64,000 nt of DNA from Gemmatimonadota bacterium (GCA_016874005.1 VGVQ01000012.1:1-64000), one strand, 5' to 3'. Positions 26,920-35,738 are shown, counted from the stretch's first letter. The notes: generated from the sequence alone by a model not told the origin. Translations and numbers: made by a program.

Positions 26920-27564
26920 ATGGGTGGGATCGTCCTCGGCTACCTGGTCTCGGCCGCGATCGTCGTCGCGGCGACCATGGGGTGGCTGCGGTGGCGGTTG
27001 CTGGACCTCGGAGGACGGTGGGTGGTCGGGTCGCTCACGGTGTCGGTCTTGTTCATACCGGTGGCGCTCTGGGGGCTGTACGCCCTGGGCGAGACTCGGC
27101 GGATCAACGAAGTGGCGATGTTATTGGAAACCTGCCTTTTCGGGATCGCGTTCGCCGCCTGGCAGCTGACGCCGAGGCGATCTCGGGTCGTCCGGCTGGT
27201 GATTGGCCTCTTCGTGGTCTATTGGATCGCGGCCCAGCTGATCCAGGGCGCCGGCGCCCAGTTCAGCTATCTCTCCGGGCCGGTCGCGAGCCTGGTCCGA
27301 GTCGCTCTTGCCGGATACACGCTGCTCGGCCGGGTGCCCGCGACGCGAGAACGGTGGACTGACCAGCTCTGGTTCTGGGCGGCAATCGCCGTCATGGTCA
27401 TCAGTGGCACCGGGGTGATTCTCGATCCGGTCTGGATGCAGGTGTTCAGGGTTCGCAACGACTTGGTGCTGGCGATGTTCGGCATCTATGTGGTCGGGAA
27501 CGTCATCGGCTACGGCCTGATCGCCAGGGGCCTCTGGTCGCTTCGTCGGCCGGTGACGGCATGA
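26920..27564 (+). CDS. Seven-helix membrane protein, likely sensor subunit
   Basis: 214-residue inner-membrane protein with about seven hydrophobic segments (first at about 3-20, last at about 185-207). Loops are short and I recognise no family; there is no catalytic motif. It is encoded just before a histidine kinase that lacks a long sensing region, with an ATGA overlap between the two genes. The layout suggests that it supplies the membrane sensing part to the kinase, but that is inferred from position. Confidence 0.7.
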   Translation: MGGIVLGYLVSAAIVVAATMGWLRWRLLDLGGRWVVGSLTVSVLFIPVALWGLYALGETRRINEVAMLLETCLFGIAFAAWQLTPRRSRVVRLVIGLFVVYWIAAQLIQGAGAQFSYLSGPVASLVRVALAGYTLLGRVPATRERWTDQLWFWAAIAVMVISGTGVILDPVWMQVFRVRNDLVLAMFGIYVVGNVIGYGLIARGLWSLRRPVTA

Positions 27565-28337
27565 TCGGCGGGATCGCGGCGGTCGTGTGGATCTACATCC
27601 TCTCGGCCGCGCTGGTCATCATCGTGGTGGTCACGGTGATTCGATTGATGCTGGCCGTCCAACGCCGCCAGGTGGAGGAGAGTCGCCGGTTCAGTCAGGG
27701 GCTGGTGGAGGCCCAGGACGCCGAACGGGCCCGAATCGCCCGAGAACTGCACGATGACGTGATTCAGCGGATTGCCCTGATCGGCGGCGAGCTGTCGGCG
27801 TTAGGTCGGATCATCGATTCTCCCAACGAGGCGGTGACCCAGCGGATCGACGGGCTCCGCGAGGAGCTGCATGACCTCGCCGAGGAGGTGCGAGGGATGG
27901 CCCGCCGCGCCCATCCGGCGGTGCTCGATCACCTCGGTCTGCCCAAGGCGCTCCAGACCTTGGCGGCGGATCTGATGGTGTCGGACGATCTCGCGGTCGA
28001 GGTGGTGCTCGACGAGCAGCTGGATGTGGCTGGGATCGGTCAGGCCGCGGCGTTGTCGCTGTTCCGGGTGGCGCAGGAAGGGCTCCGCAACGTGGCCCGC
28101 CACTCGGGCGTCAACGAGGCCACGGTGACCCTGTCGAACCGGTCGAGTGGGCTGTCGCTCGAGGTTCGCGACCACGGCGCCGGGCTCGGTCCCAATGGCG
28201 CGTTCGGCAAAGGGCTCGGCCTGTTGGGCTTGTCGGAGCGGCTCCGGGCCGTGCAGGGTACCTTGTCGATCGCCAGCCCGCCGGACGGCGGGACGTCGGT
28301 CATCGCCTGGGTACCGCGAAAGGGAGGAGCAACATGA
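27561..28337 (+). CDS. NarL-family sensor histidine kinase
   Basis: 258-residue kinase of the HisKA_3/HATPase_c type. One N-terminal membrane helix (about 8-30), then the dimerisation box with phospho-His64 in ARIARELHDDVIQRIAL, and the ATP-binding domain with LFRVAQEGLRNVARHS and DHGAGLG, GLGLLGLSERL. This is a minimal kinase with no sensory domain of its own. It overlaps its neighbours by 4 bases on both sides: the membrane protein before it and the LuxR regulator after it. Confidence 0.9.
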   Translation: MIGGIAAVVWIYILSAALVIIVVVTVIRLMLAVQRRQVEESRRFSQGLVEAQDAERARIARELHDDVIQRIALIGGELSALGRIIDSPNEAVTQRIDGLREELHDLAEEVRGMARRAHPAVLDHLGLPKALQTLAADLMVSDDLAVEVVLDEQLDVAGIGQAAALSLFRVAQEGLRNVARHSGVNEATVTLSNRSSGLSLEVRDHGAGLGPNGAFGKGLGLLGLSERLRAVQGTLSIASPPDGGTSVIAWVPRKGGAT

Positions 28338-29020
28338 CCCGCCGCCGGCTGTTGTTGGTCGAGGACCACCAATTGGTCGCCAAGGGGTTCAAGGCCCTGC
28401 TCGAGCCCCGCTACGAGATCGTCGGGATGGTGCACGACGGGGCCCACGCGCTCGACGCGGTGCTCAAGCACCGGCCGGATCTGGTCCTCCTCGACCTCTC
28501 CTTGCCGAACCGGATGGGGCTCGAGATTTGCCGCGACATCGTCCGGGACGTCCCGGCGACCAAGGTGCTGGTCGTCTCGATGCAGGCGGAGAAGATCTAC
28601 GCCGACGAGGCGTTCCGGGCCGGGGCGGCCGGGTTCGTGGTCAAGCTATCCTCGGACGCCGATCTGCTCAGCGCGGTGGAGACGGTGCTTGCCGGCGGCA
28701 CCTACCGGAACCCCAAATTCGAGACCCGAAGCCGGCCCCCCCGCGATCCGGCCCACCAGACTCCGGGAAGCCGCCTCGGCGATCCGCTCGACGTGCTCTC
28801 TCGGCGGCAGCGTCAGGTATTCATCCTGATGGGGCATGGCAAGACCACCCAGGAGATCGCCGAATTCCTCGGGGTCGAAACCAAGACCGTCGAGTTTCAC
28901 CGGGTCAAGTTGGAGAAGGCGCTCGGGATCAAGAGCGTCCGCGCCCTGCAGGCGCTCAGCATGGAGCGCATGAGCCAGCCGGGCGCTCCGACGCTGGAGG
29001 AGGTGACCAAGGAAGAATAG
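28334..29020 (+). CDS. LuxR-type response regulator (NarL family)
   Basis: 228-residue regulator. The receiver (about 5-120) has acidic pair Glu10-Asp11, phospho-acceptor Asp54 in LVLLDLSLP and Lys104 region. The C-terminal helix-turn-helix (about 158-215) shows LSRRQRQVFILMGHGKTTQE then IAEFLGVETKTVEFHRVKLE, the GerE/LuxR fold. Its partner kinase lies directly upstream with a 4-base overlap. The T-rich motif occurs twice in the 45 bases after its stop and once before the first gene of the run, so this regulator is a candidate for binding it. Confidence 0.92.
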   Translation: MTRRRLLLVEDHQLVAKGFKALLEPRYEIVGMVHDGAHALDAVLKHRPDLVLLDLSLPNRMGLEICRDIVRDVPATKVLVVSMQAEKIYADEAFRAGAAGFVVKLSSDADLLSAVETVLAGGTYRNPKFETRSRPPRDPAHQTPGSRLGDPLDVLSRRQRQVFILMGHGKTTQEIAEFLGVETKTVEFHRVKLEKALGIKSVRALQALSMERMSQPGAPTLEEVTKEE

Positions 29021-29028
29021 GCGAGCAA

Positions 29029-29064
29029 GGTTTTTTCCCAGCCAGGTTTTTTCCCAACTTGTTC
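29029..29064 (+). promoter_or_regulatory. Double T-rich motif upstream of 29143 gene
   Basis: Two direct copies 16 bases apart: GGTTTTTTCCCA at 29029 and GGTTTTTTCCCAACTTGTTC at 29045. The 16-base period puts the copies about one and a half helical turns apart. The next gene starts about 80 bases downstream. Confidence 0.45.
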
Positions 29065-29142
29065 TTTACTCCTCCAATTCCTAACGTGGTGCCGTCGTCG
29101 ACGTCATCGTGACATCGGCGTGCGTTCTTCGACGGAGCCACC

Positions 29143-29547
29143 ATGACTTGCCCAGCGATCGCCACCGAGACCCTGATCAGCCACCGCTGCGCGGCCTGCG
29201 GAGTCCCTCACCGGATTCGTGCCGCCGTGGTCACCGAAACCGAGGCCCCGGGCGCGACCGCGGTTGGCTTCTTTGCCCGCTGTCCCGAGACCGGTCTCAA
29301 GGCGTGGCTGGTCGTCGAGGTGCCGGCCGCCGAGGACGGCACTCGGGTGGTGGCATTCGGACCGCCGGACGACGATACCTGGGAACCCCGTGATCCCGAC
29401 GAATTGGAGCATGCCTGGCGGGCGGCGCCGGAACTGCCGGCGGCGGCCCCCTTGTTGAGCTATCCCCCCCGCGGAGTACGGCACGGTGGGTTCCGCCACG
29501 CGGCCGGCACCCTGCGACAGGCGCTCGGCTGTCCCTTCCACCCGTAG
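29143..29547 (+). CDS. Hypothetical protein with CxxC motif
   Basis: 134-residue soluble protein without a recognised family. An early CAACG (CxxC) at about residues 17-20, followed later by single cysteines (RCPETG, GCPFHP), could form a zinc-ribbon-like site. The middle (VVEVPAAEDGTRVVAFGPPD) suggests beta strands. ATG 29143 is the first good start after the T-rich motif. A strong terminator follows, so it is the last gene of its unit and possibly a target of the adjacent two-component pair. Confidence 0.65.
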   Translation: MTCPAIATETLISHRCAACGVPHRIRAAVVTETEAPGATAVGFFARCPETGLKAWLVVEVPAAEDGTRVVAFGPPDDDTWEPRDPDELEHAWRAAPELPAAAPLLSYPPRGVRHGGFRHAAGTLRQALGCPFHP

Positions 29548-29577
29548 GTTCCCTCCGAACAACCTGGCCAAACTTCT

Positions 29578-29618
29578 ACTCCGCCCGAGGGGCCCACCTC
29601 CTCGGGCGGAGTATTTTC
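29578..29618 (+). terminator. Rho-independent terminator
   Basis: 13-bp perfect stem (ACTCCGCCCGAGG with CCTCGGGCGGAGT, 29578-29612) and a 9-base loop, followed by ATTTTCC. Ends the unit containing the 29143 gene. Confidence 0.85.
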
Positions 29619-29748
29619 CGGGCGGCCTTCTACGGTGGCGGCCTTGATTCCCGGCCCCCGTCCCCCCTCATTGGTAGCGTCGGCATGCCGGTTGCAGCCC
29701 CGGGTGCCCGTATATCGATCGGTCCCCTCGCGTCAGGGTCCTAACGTT

Positions 29749-30759
29749 ATGGCCATCCTCATTACTGGCGGTACGGGGTACATCGGCAGCCACGCCTGTC
29801 TCGAACTGATCCGAGCCGGTCGCCAGGTGGTGGCGCTGGACAACCTCAGCAACAGCCGCCGCGCCGCGCTGACCCGGGTGGAAGGGATGGTGGGGCGGTC
29901 GATTCCGTTCCACCAGGTGGACATTCGGGACCGGGCCGGACTCGAGGGGGTGTTTCGGGCCCACGAGATCGATTCGGTGATGCACTTCGCCGGGCTCAAG
30001 GCCGTTGGCGAATCGGTCGGCCAACCGCTCCGGTACTACGACAACAACATCAACGGCACCCTGGTGCTGCTCGAGGTGATGCGGGCGGCCGGGGTTCGGT
30101 CCATGGTGTTCAGCTCGTCGGCCACGGTGTACGGCGATCCGAAGCGGGTTCCCGTCACCGAGGACTTTCCGCTCGCGGCCACCAACCCGTACGGCCGCTC
30201 GAAACTGTTCATCGAGGACATGCTCCGGGACCTGGTACGGGCGGAGCCGGGGTGGGATATCGCCCTGCTGCGCTATTTCAATCCGACCGGCGCCGATGAA
30301 AGCGGGCTGATCGGCGAGGATCCCAACGGCATCCCCAACAATCTGGTGCCGTACGTCGCCCAGGTCGCGGTCGGGAAACACGACAAGGTGGCGGTCTACG
30401 GCGGGGACTACCCGACCCGTGACGGCACCGGGATTCGGGATTACATCCACGTGACCGATCTGGTGATCGGCCACCTTCGGGCACTCGAAAAGCTGGCGAG
30501 CCATCCTGGCCTGGTCACCTACAATCTCGGCACCGGCCGGGGCTATTCGGTGCTGGAGATGCTGGCGGCGTTCGCTCGGGCGGTGGGTCGGCCGATTCCG
30601 CACGAGATCGTGGCGCGGCGTCCCGGCGACGCCGCCGAGTGCTGGTCCGACGCCACCAAGGCCAAGACCGAGCTCGGGTGGGTGGCGGTTCGCGATCTCG
30701 ATGTGATGTGCGCCGACGTATGGCGGTGGCAGTCCCGCAATCCGGCGGGGTTCGCCTAA
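29749..30759 (+). CDS. galE: UDP-glucose 4-epimerase
   Basis: 336-residue extended SDR that interconverts UDP-glucose and UDP-galactose using bound NAD+. It starts ILITGGTGYIGSHACLEL (NAD motif, residues 7-13), has the catalytic SSSATVYG and Tyr148-Lys152 (YGRSK), and ends with GYSVLEMLAAF and RRPGDAAECWSDATKAK, all GalE hallmarks. ATG 29749 starts the conserved core; the frame upstream is open but unlike the family. Its stop TAA forms part of a GCCTAACG octamer. Supplies galactose units to surface polysaccharide. Confidence 0.93.
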   Translation: MAILITGGTGYIGSHACLELIRAGRQVVALDNLSNSRRAALTRVEGMVGRSIPFHQVDIRDRAGLEGVFRAHEIDSVMHFAGLKAVGESVGQPLRYYDNNINGTLVLLEVMRAAGVRSMVFSSSATVYGDPKRVPVTEDFPLAATNPYGRSKLFIEDMLRDLVRAEPGWDIALLRYFNPTGADESGLIGEDPNGIPNNLVPYVAQVAVGKHDKVAVYGGDYPTRDGTGIRDYIHVTDLVIGHLRALEKLASHPGLVTYNLGTGRGYSVLEMLAAFARAVGRPIPHEIVARRPGDAAECWSDATKAKTELGWVAVRDLDVMCADVWRWQSRNPAGFA

Positions 30760-31805
30760 CGCCCGCCCGGCGCGTCGCTCGCGGCCGCGGTGTCCGGAGG
30801 GTCGGGCTCGCCGGCCGGCTCCGCCGCCCCACCGTCGTCATCGCCCGCCATCTCATCCACCTCCGCCTTGAGGTCGGCGGCCCGATCGAAGAACCGATCG
30901 GGCCCGGACGACGGAACCAGCCGGCTCGAGACCGGTTTGAGCGGCGATCGGTCGACGGCCGCCGTGTCCTCCCCGTCGTCGAGCCAGTCGGCCTGCCCGA
31001 TGATGCCCACGATGACGAGCCCGGCCGCGGCGGCCAGCGCGGCGACCCGCCACTGACGGGCGGCCGTCCAGTCCGTCACCAACTGGAGGTGCCCGGCCAG
31101 CAGGGTCGCGAATACCCCGGTTCCGATCCCGACTTGGACCAGGCTCCAGTCGAATCGCGGTACCAGGAACTCGAGCCATTCGATCCCGATTGCGACGATC
31201 GAATACCCCACGACGATCAGCGCGGTCCAGGCCAGGTGGCTGATGAACCGGAAGCGGTGGGCCACGATTCGGTTGGTGAAGGCCCAGGCCGTCGCCCAGA
31301 GCGCCGCGAGGAGGAGGAGTCCCAGGGCCGGCGTCGCCAGCTCCGCGAACGACTGGGTGCTCGAACTTCCGAGGTACTGCGAGATGCCGGTGAGCACCAG
31401 GGCACCCGCCAGGATCGCCGTCGCTCGCTTGGGCTCGACGTATCGGGCCATCAGGCCGGTCCCGGTGCCCAGGGCTTGTGCTGGGGGGACCGGATGATCG
31501 CTCGCGAAAACCCGGATCGTGGTGTGCCCGATTCGCAGCTCCTGGCCTGGCTGGAGGAGACCCTGCCGGAGGAACTGCCCGGTCGCAACGACCGTGGTCC
31601 CGTTGCGGCTGCCGAGGTCGGTGACGATCCAGTCGCCCGCGCCGTTCGACGCGATCTCGAGGTGTTCGGGGTCGACATACTGATCGTCGAGAATGATGTC
31701 GTTCCGGTAGCCCCGGCCGATGGTGCACGAGCCCGGTCCCAGACGGGTTCGCTGGAGGAGGCGACCGCGGTGGTCGGCGATCTCGATGACTAGCGGCTGG
31801 CCCAT
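30756..31805 (-). CDS. FHA-domain membrane protein
   Basis: 349-residue protein. N-terminal FHA domain (about 20-98) shows CTIGRGYRNDI, HLEIAS and DLGSRNGTTV, the phosphothreonine-binding loops. Then about four transmembrane segments (130-240) and one near 275, and an acidic Pro/Asp-rich tail (DDDGGAAEPAGEPDPPD). FHA domains bind phosphorylated partners of Ser/Thr kinases; none is encoded nearby. The ATG overlaps the end of the protease gene by 16 bases, so the two are coupled. Could place a phospho-signal next to an envelope protease, by inference. Confidence 0.85.
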   Translation of the reverse strand: MGQPLVIEIADHRGRLLQRTRLGPGSCTIGRGYRNDIILDDQYVDPEHLEIASNGAGDWIVTDLGSRNGTTVVATGQFLRQGLLQPGQELRIGHTTIRVFASDHPVPPAQALGTGTGLMARYVEPKRATAILAGALVLTGISQYLGSSSTQSFAELATPALGLLLLAALWATAWAFTNRIVAHRFRFISHLAWTALIVVGYSIVAIGIEWLEFLVPRFDWSLVQVGIGTGVFATLLAGHLQLVTDWTAARQWRVAALAAAAGLVIVGIIGQADWLDDGEDTAAVDRSPLKPVSSRLVPSSGPDRFFDRAADLKAEVDEMAGDDDGGAAEPAGEPDPPDTAAASDAPGGR

Positions 31806-33046
31806 CGGATCCGACCGAGGTAGTGACGAGCCAGCCGTTCGGCGTTCTCGAAGCTGACACCCGAGAGGTTGAGTTGGGTGACGACGCCGGCGTCCCGGGC
31901 GCCGAGCACGGCCGCCTTGACCCTGGCGTCGTAGAGGCCGCGGTATTTCCGGTATCGCCGGACGCAGAAGGACACCCGCATCAGCAGGCCATCCTGCCTG
32001 ACGTTGTCGTCGCGACAGCGATACTCGGTGACATCGCCTTCCGGTCGCCACCCGAGCCCGTTGTCCTGATTGAACTGGTTGGTGTAAAGGGCGTAGAAGC
32101 GAAGCGGGTTGAGGCCCCGGCTGATCACGACCCGGTGCGAGAGGGACACGATCCCGGAGGACTGCGAACCGGAGAGATAGATGAAATCGTCGGTGGAGCA
32201 GCGATGGTCGACGAATTCGAACAGCGCCTCGTCCTCGCGCTCGGCGTCGGCCCAGCAGCGAAAGAAATCGGCCGGCTGGGTCGGGAGCCGGAAGGGGCCG
32301 ATGGTCACCGAAGAGTCGGCCTGATTGAACAGGGTCGCCAGATATCGTTCCTGATTCGCCAGGACTTGCTCGGCGATCAGGTCGTCGAACGGGAGATCGG
32401 CGTCGTCGGCGGAGCGATCGAGGAGGGCGATCGCCGCGTCGACCGGAACCAGGAAGCCGAGCGAGTTGCCGGCCGTCGCCACGTTGACGCCGACGACGGC
32501 GCCCTGGGCGGTGAGACTCGGCCCTCCGCTCATTCCGGGGTTGATCGGTCCGGTGAAATGGATCTTGGGGTAGAGGGTGTGTTCGAGCAGGCCGTTGTAG
32601 GTCCCCTCGACGATGCTCAGGCCGAGGTCTTCGGGGTGGCCAAGGGAGTAGAGCCGGCTGCCACGGGCCAGGGCCGATCGGTCGAGGGTGAAGAAGGTGC
32701 TCCGAGGCTTGTCGGTGGCGACGATCGAGAGATCGCGTACCACGTCGATCGCCACGACCCGGGCCGGGTTCGCGATCCCGTTCTGGTCGAGCCACTCGAG
32801 GCGATAGCGGTCGTTCGCCACGGTCTCGGCGACGACGTGATAGTTGCTGACGAGGCGGCCGTCGGCGGTGACGAAGAAGCCGGTCCCCAGGGAGGATTTG
32901 GCGCCCGAGCCCCGCTCGACCACTTGGAGCTTCACCACTCGATCGGCGAACCGTTCGAACACCGCCGCGGTACCGCCCTCGCGTTCCTGGGCAACAAGGG
33001 CGGAGGCCCAGCACGACGCCACCACGAGCGCGACCGAGCGGGTCAC
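31790..33046 (-). CDS. Secreted trypsin-like serine protease (HtrA-like fold)
   Basis: 418-residue protein with signal peptide (ALVVASCWASALVAQ). Catalytic triad is visible: His in VSNYHVVAE, Asp in DVVRDLSIVA, Ser in NPGMSGGPSL. There is no PDZ domain; instead a unique C-terminal half of about 170 residues with several Cys (FRCWADAERED, YRCRDDN) and no known family. GTG 33046 gives a 4-base overlap with the upstream gene stop. Likely periplasmic. Substrate unknown; its neighbours suggest an envelope-signalling unit. Confidence 0.87.
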   Translation of the reverse strand: MTRSVALVVASCWASALVAQEREGGTAAVFERFADRVVKLQVVERGSGAKSSLGTGFFVTADGRLVSNYHVVAETVANDRYRLEWLDQNGIANPARVVAIDVVRDLSIVATDKPRSTFFTLDRSALARGSRLYSLGHPEDLGLSIVEGTYNGLLEHTLYPKIHFTGPINPGMSGGPSLTAQGAVVGVNVATAGNSLGFLVPVDAAIALLDRSADDADLPFDDLIAEQVLANQERYLATLFNQADSSVTIGPFRLPTQPADFFRCWADAEREDEALFEFVDHRCSTDDFIYLSGSQSSGIVSLSHRVVISRGLNPLRFYALYTNQFNQDNGLGWRPEGDVTEYRCRDDNVRQDGLLMRVSFCVRRYRKYRGLYDARVKAAVLGARDAGVVTQLNLSGVSFENAERLARHYLGRIRWASR

Positions 33047-34410
33047 GGCCCTCCCCGCCTGGTCCAGATCAGGATCACGCCGCAGTTCTGACCCATGGGG
33101 CGAAACTCGAGCGGCACGGTGTGGGGGCTCTGATGGACCTCGATACCCTGGATCTCGGACGGGATCACCGGGAGGTCGTTGCCGTTTTCGGGATCGGGCG
33201 GGATCCGGATGTTGTCGATGTAGATGGTGGGCGCGCACACCGCCGAGAAACCAGCCCCGCCGCGGAGCGAGAGGATCTGGTAGTCGTTGCCGCCGATCGG
33301 ATCGACTTTGAGACCAGGGACCCCTTTGAAGATGTCCTGGACCATGACGGACCCCCGCCGGACGATGTCGGCTCGGGTAATGAAGAAGCCGCCGGTGCCG
33401 CGGAGGCGGCGCTGCTCGAACCCGGAACGGGCGGCCGCGGCGCTGGCGGCGGCCACCGTCAGTTCGGGCAACTCGACCGCTGCCTTATCGAGCGAGAAAT
33501 CCACTCGCTTCGATTCGGTGGGGCCGATCTCGATCGCCGAGCGGCGGCGGCCGAACCCGATCATCCGCGCCTCGAGCACCAGCGACCCGCCGGGGAGTCC
33601 GGAGATCTCGAAGGTCCCGTCACTTCGGGACCGGGTGGCCGTGGACGAGCCGAGGACCGAGATCTGGGCGCCGTCGAGAGGCTGGCCGGCGCCGGTGACC
33701 CGGCCGCTCACCCGAGCGCGCCGGCCCATCGCGGAGTCGCTGAGGTCGACCCGCACGTGGCGGACGCCGACTGCCTTGTTCTCGAGGTTGACCTCGAGCG
33801 CCGCACCGATCGCCGTTCCCGCCAGAGCTCGAAACAGCACCATCACGTCGCTGGGAACGCCGCAGAGCTGGAATCGTCCAGATCCGTCGGTGGCAGCCTG
33901 GACGGCCGCTGGCTGGCGGACCAGCCCTCCGGTGCGCGCCAGCGTCGTGACGGTCCACTCGGCCCGAACCTGGGCACCGCCCAGCGCGGAATCGGTGGCT
34001 GCCTCGCGAATCGTCCCCAGCAGGACCCCGGTCTTGGGCTCGCGGATGTTGGGGCAGAGTCTCGCGAAGATGGTGGGCGGCGAGGGGGTCGCGAGCGAGA
34101 CGCTGATATCCAGCCCGTCGCTGAGCGAGACCGCCTTGTCGGGCGGGCTGAACCCGATCGCGGCCAAGGTCCGATGGGAAAAGGTCAGGGTGTAGCGGCC
34201 GCCGGGCAGGCTGTCGAGGCGGAAGACGCCGCGATGGTCCGTCTCGGTCGAGCGGCCCAACTCCACCAGTTCGACCAGGGCGCCGACCAGCGGCCCGCCG
34301 GCGACGAGACTGTCGTACACGATCCCCCGGATCGAACCGGAGGGAGATTGGGCGGCGAGCGCCGTGCCGCCGAAGGTGGCGATCAGCGGAAGGACCGCGG
34401 AACGACGCAT
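33043..34410 (-). CDS. Carboxypeptidase-like repeats with TonB plug, no barrel
   Basis: 455-residue exported protein: signal peptide, then three carboxypeptidase-regulatory-like (CarboxypepD_reg) units (starting GSIRGIVYDS, VLLGTIREAAT, ARVSGRVTGAG), each with a turn like GVFRLDSLPGG. A TonB-receptor plug follows (FITRADIVRRGSVMVQDIFK to GVILIWTRRG). The 22-strand barrel expected after a plug is missing and the protein ends there. Such plug-only proteins are common in Gemmatimonadota and relatives and may act as ligand-binding lids or partners of other barrels. Encoded 8 bases after the aminotransferase and overlapping the protease by 4 bases. Confidence 0.85.
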   Translation of the reverse strand: MRRSAVLPLIATFGGTALAAQSPSGSIRGIVYDSLVAGGPLVGALVELVELGRSTETDHRGVFRLDSLPGGRYTLTFSHRTLAAIGFSPPDKAVSLSDGLDISVSLATPSPPTIFARLCPNIREPKTGVLLGTIREAATDSALGGAQVRAEWTVTTLARTGGLVRQPAAVQAATDGSGRFQLCGVPSDVMVLFRALAGTAIGAALEVNLENKAVGVRHVRVDLSDSAMGRRARVSGRVTGAGQPLDGAQISVLGSSTATRSRSDGTFEISGLPGGSLVLEARMIGFGRRRSAIEIGPTESKRVDFSLDKAAVELPELTVAAASAAAARSGFEQRRLRGTGGFFITRADIVRRGSVMVQDIFKGVPGLKVDPIGGNDYQILSLRGGAGFSAVCAPTIYIDNIRIPPDPENGNDLPVIPSEIQGIEVHQSPHTVPLEFRPMGQNCGVILIWTRRGGP

Positions 34411-34418
34411 GATGCCGA

Positions 34419-35738
34419 TCAGCGGACCCCGTCGAGGAATCCCCGGATCCGGGGGAAGGCGTCGGCGATGTCCTGGAGCGAGACCGCGCCGACCGACATC
34501 CGGAACCAGCCGGTTTCGCCGTCGAGCCCGAATGCCTGGAACGGGACGACCCCCAGCCCCGCCTGCTCCAGCATGATCTGGCGGATGTCCTCGTTGGTGG
34601 CGATAGCCTTGCCGTTGAAGCTCTTCCCGACCAGGTCGAGTCGGAGGGAGAGGTAGATCGCCCCTTGCGGATCGACGCAGTCGACCGGGTATCCCGATCG
34701 CTTGAGGGCGGTGAATCCCTGGTAGAGCGCTTCGAGCCGGGCGGTTGCCCGCTGGTGCATCTCGGCGCGGTAGTCCGCGACCGCGGCGGGGTCACTCAGA
34801 AACGCGGCCGTTCCGACCTGTTCGGGACGCGGGGCCCAGGCGCCGACGTGGCCGAGAAAGTCCTTCATCCGGGCAACGACCGCGGGGGCGGCGGTGACCC
34901 AACCGAGCCGCAGTCCGGTCGCCGCGAACGCTTTCGAGATCCCGTCGAGCACGATCAGGTAGGGGGCCGCCTCGGGCACCACCACCGCCGGGTGTTCGTG
35001 CTCGGCCGCGAAGGCGAGTCCGCTGTAGATCTGATCGTAGAAGACGAACATCTCGCGCTGGCCGGTCGAACGGCGGCGCTCGTTCTCGCGCACCACGGCA
35101 CCGAGGATCTCGCGGAGGGTCGGGGTCGGCATCATCGTGCCGGTGGGATTGCCTGGCGAACAGAGACACAGCAAAGCCGCGGTGGTCAAGTGCGGCTCGA
35201 TCTCGGCGAGCGTTGGCTGAAAGCCGTTCTCCCGACTGGCCACCAGCTCGACCGCTTTGGCTTCGGTGATCTCGGCGTAGTAGTCGTTGTTCCACGACGG
35301 CACGGAGTACACGACCGTGTCGCCCGGATTGATGACGGCGCGGTAGGTCGCGTAGACGATCGGTCGTCCGCCGGCGGCGATCAACACCGACTCGACCGGA
35401 TAGCGAACCTGGTGTTCCCTGGCCACGTACTCCGCCACGGCCTTGCGGAGCGTCAACATTCCCTCCGACGGCGGGTAGTTGGTCTCGCCGGCCTCGAAGG
35501 CCTTCCGAATGGCGATGGCGAGCGCCTCGGGGATCGGAAACTGCCTCGGGTCGAAGTCGCCCGCCGTGAGGTTGCAGACCGGCTTGCCCGCCGCGATCAT
35601 GGCCCGGACGTCGGCCGCGATCCTGAGGATCACCGAACCGCGAAGGCGGTGCACCATGTCGGACAGCGAACGATCGAGGAGCGCTTGGTCGCCGAAGCTC
35701 AGGGCGGTTTCCGCGGCGGACGGGGCGGTGGTTGTCAT
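34419..35738 (-). CDS. PLP-dependent aminotransferase (class I/II)
   Basis: 439-residue aspartate-aminotransferase-fold enzyme. The PLP lysine is in DGISKAFAATGLRLGW. Other marks are NYPPSEGMLTLRKAVAEY, SPGNPTGT, FYDQIYSGL and the late Arg in FRMSVG that holds the substrate carboxylate. Probably acts on aspartate, aromatic or branched amino acids; the substrate cannot be read from sequence. First gene of a minus-strand unit with the plug protein, protease and FHA protein, which is odd for a metabolic enzyme. Confidence 0.9.
   Translation of the reverse strand: MTTTAPSAAETALSFGDQALLDRSLSDMVHRLRGSVILRIAADVRAMIAAGKPVCNLTAGDFDPRQFPIPEALAIAIRKAFEAGETNYPPSEGMLTLRKAVAEYVAREHQVRYPVESVLIAAGGRPIVYATYRAVINPGDTVVYSVPSWNNDYYAEITEAKAVELVASRENGFQPTLAEIEPHLTTAALLCLCSPGNPTGTMMPTPTLREILGAVVRENERRRSTGQREMFVFYDQIYSGLAFAAEHEHPAVVVPEAAPYLIVLDGISKAFAATGLRLGWVTAAPAVVARMKDFLGHVGAWAPRPEQVGTAAFLSDPAAVADYRAEMHQRATARLEALYQGFTALKRSGYPVDCVDPQGAIYLSLRLDLVGKSFNGKAIATNEDIRQIMLEQAGLGVVPFQAFGLDGETGWFRMSVGAVSLQDIADAFPRIRGFLDGVR

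Noticed and set aside
31823-33091. Plus-strand frame of 422 codons
   Set aside because: Antisense to the protease gene, whose catalytic triad and signal peptide are clear.
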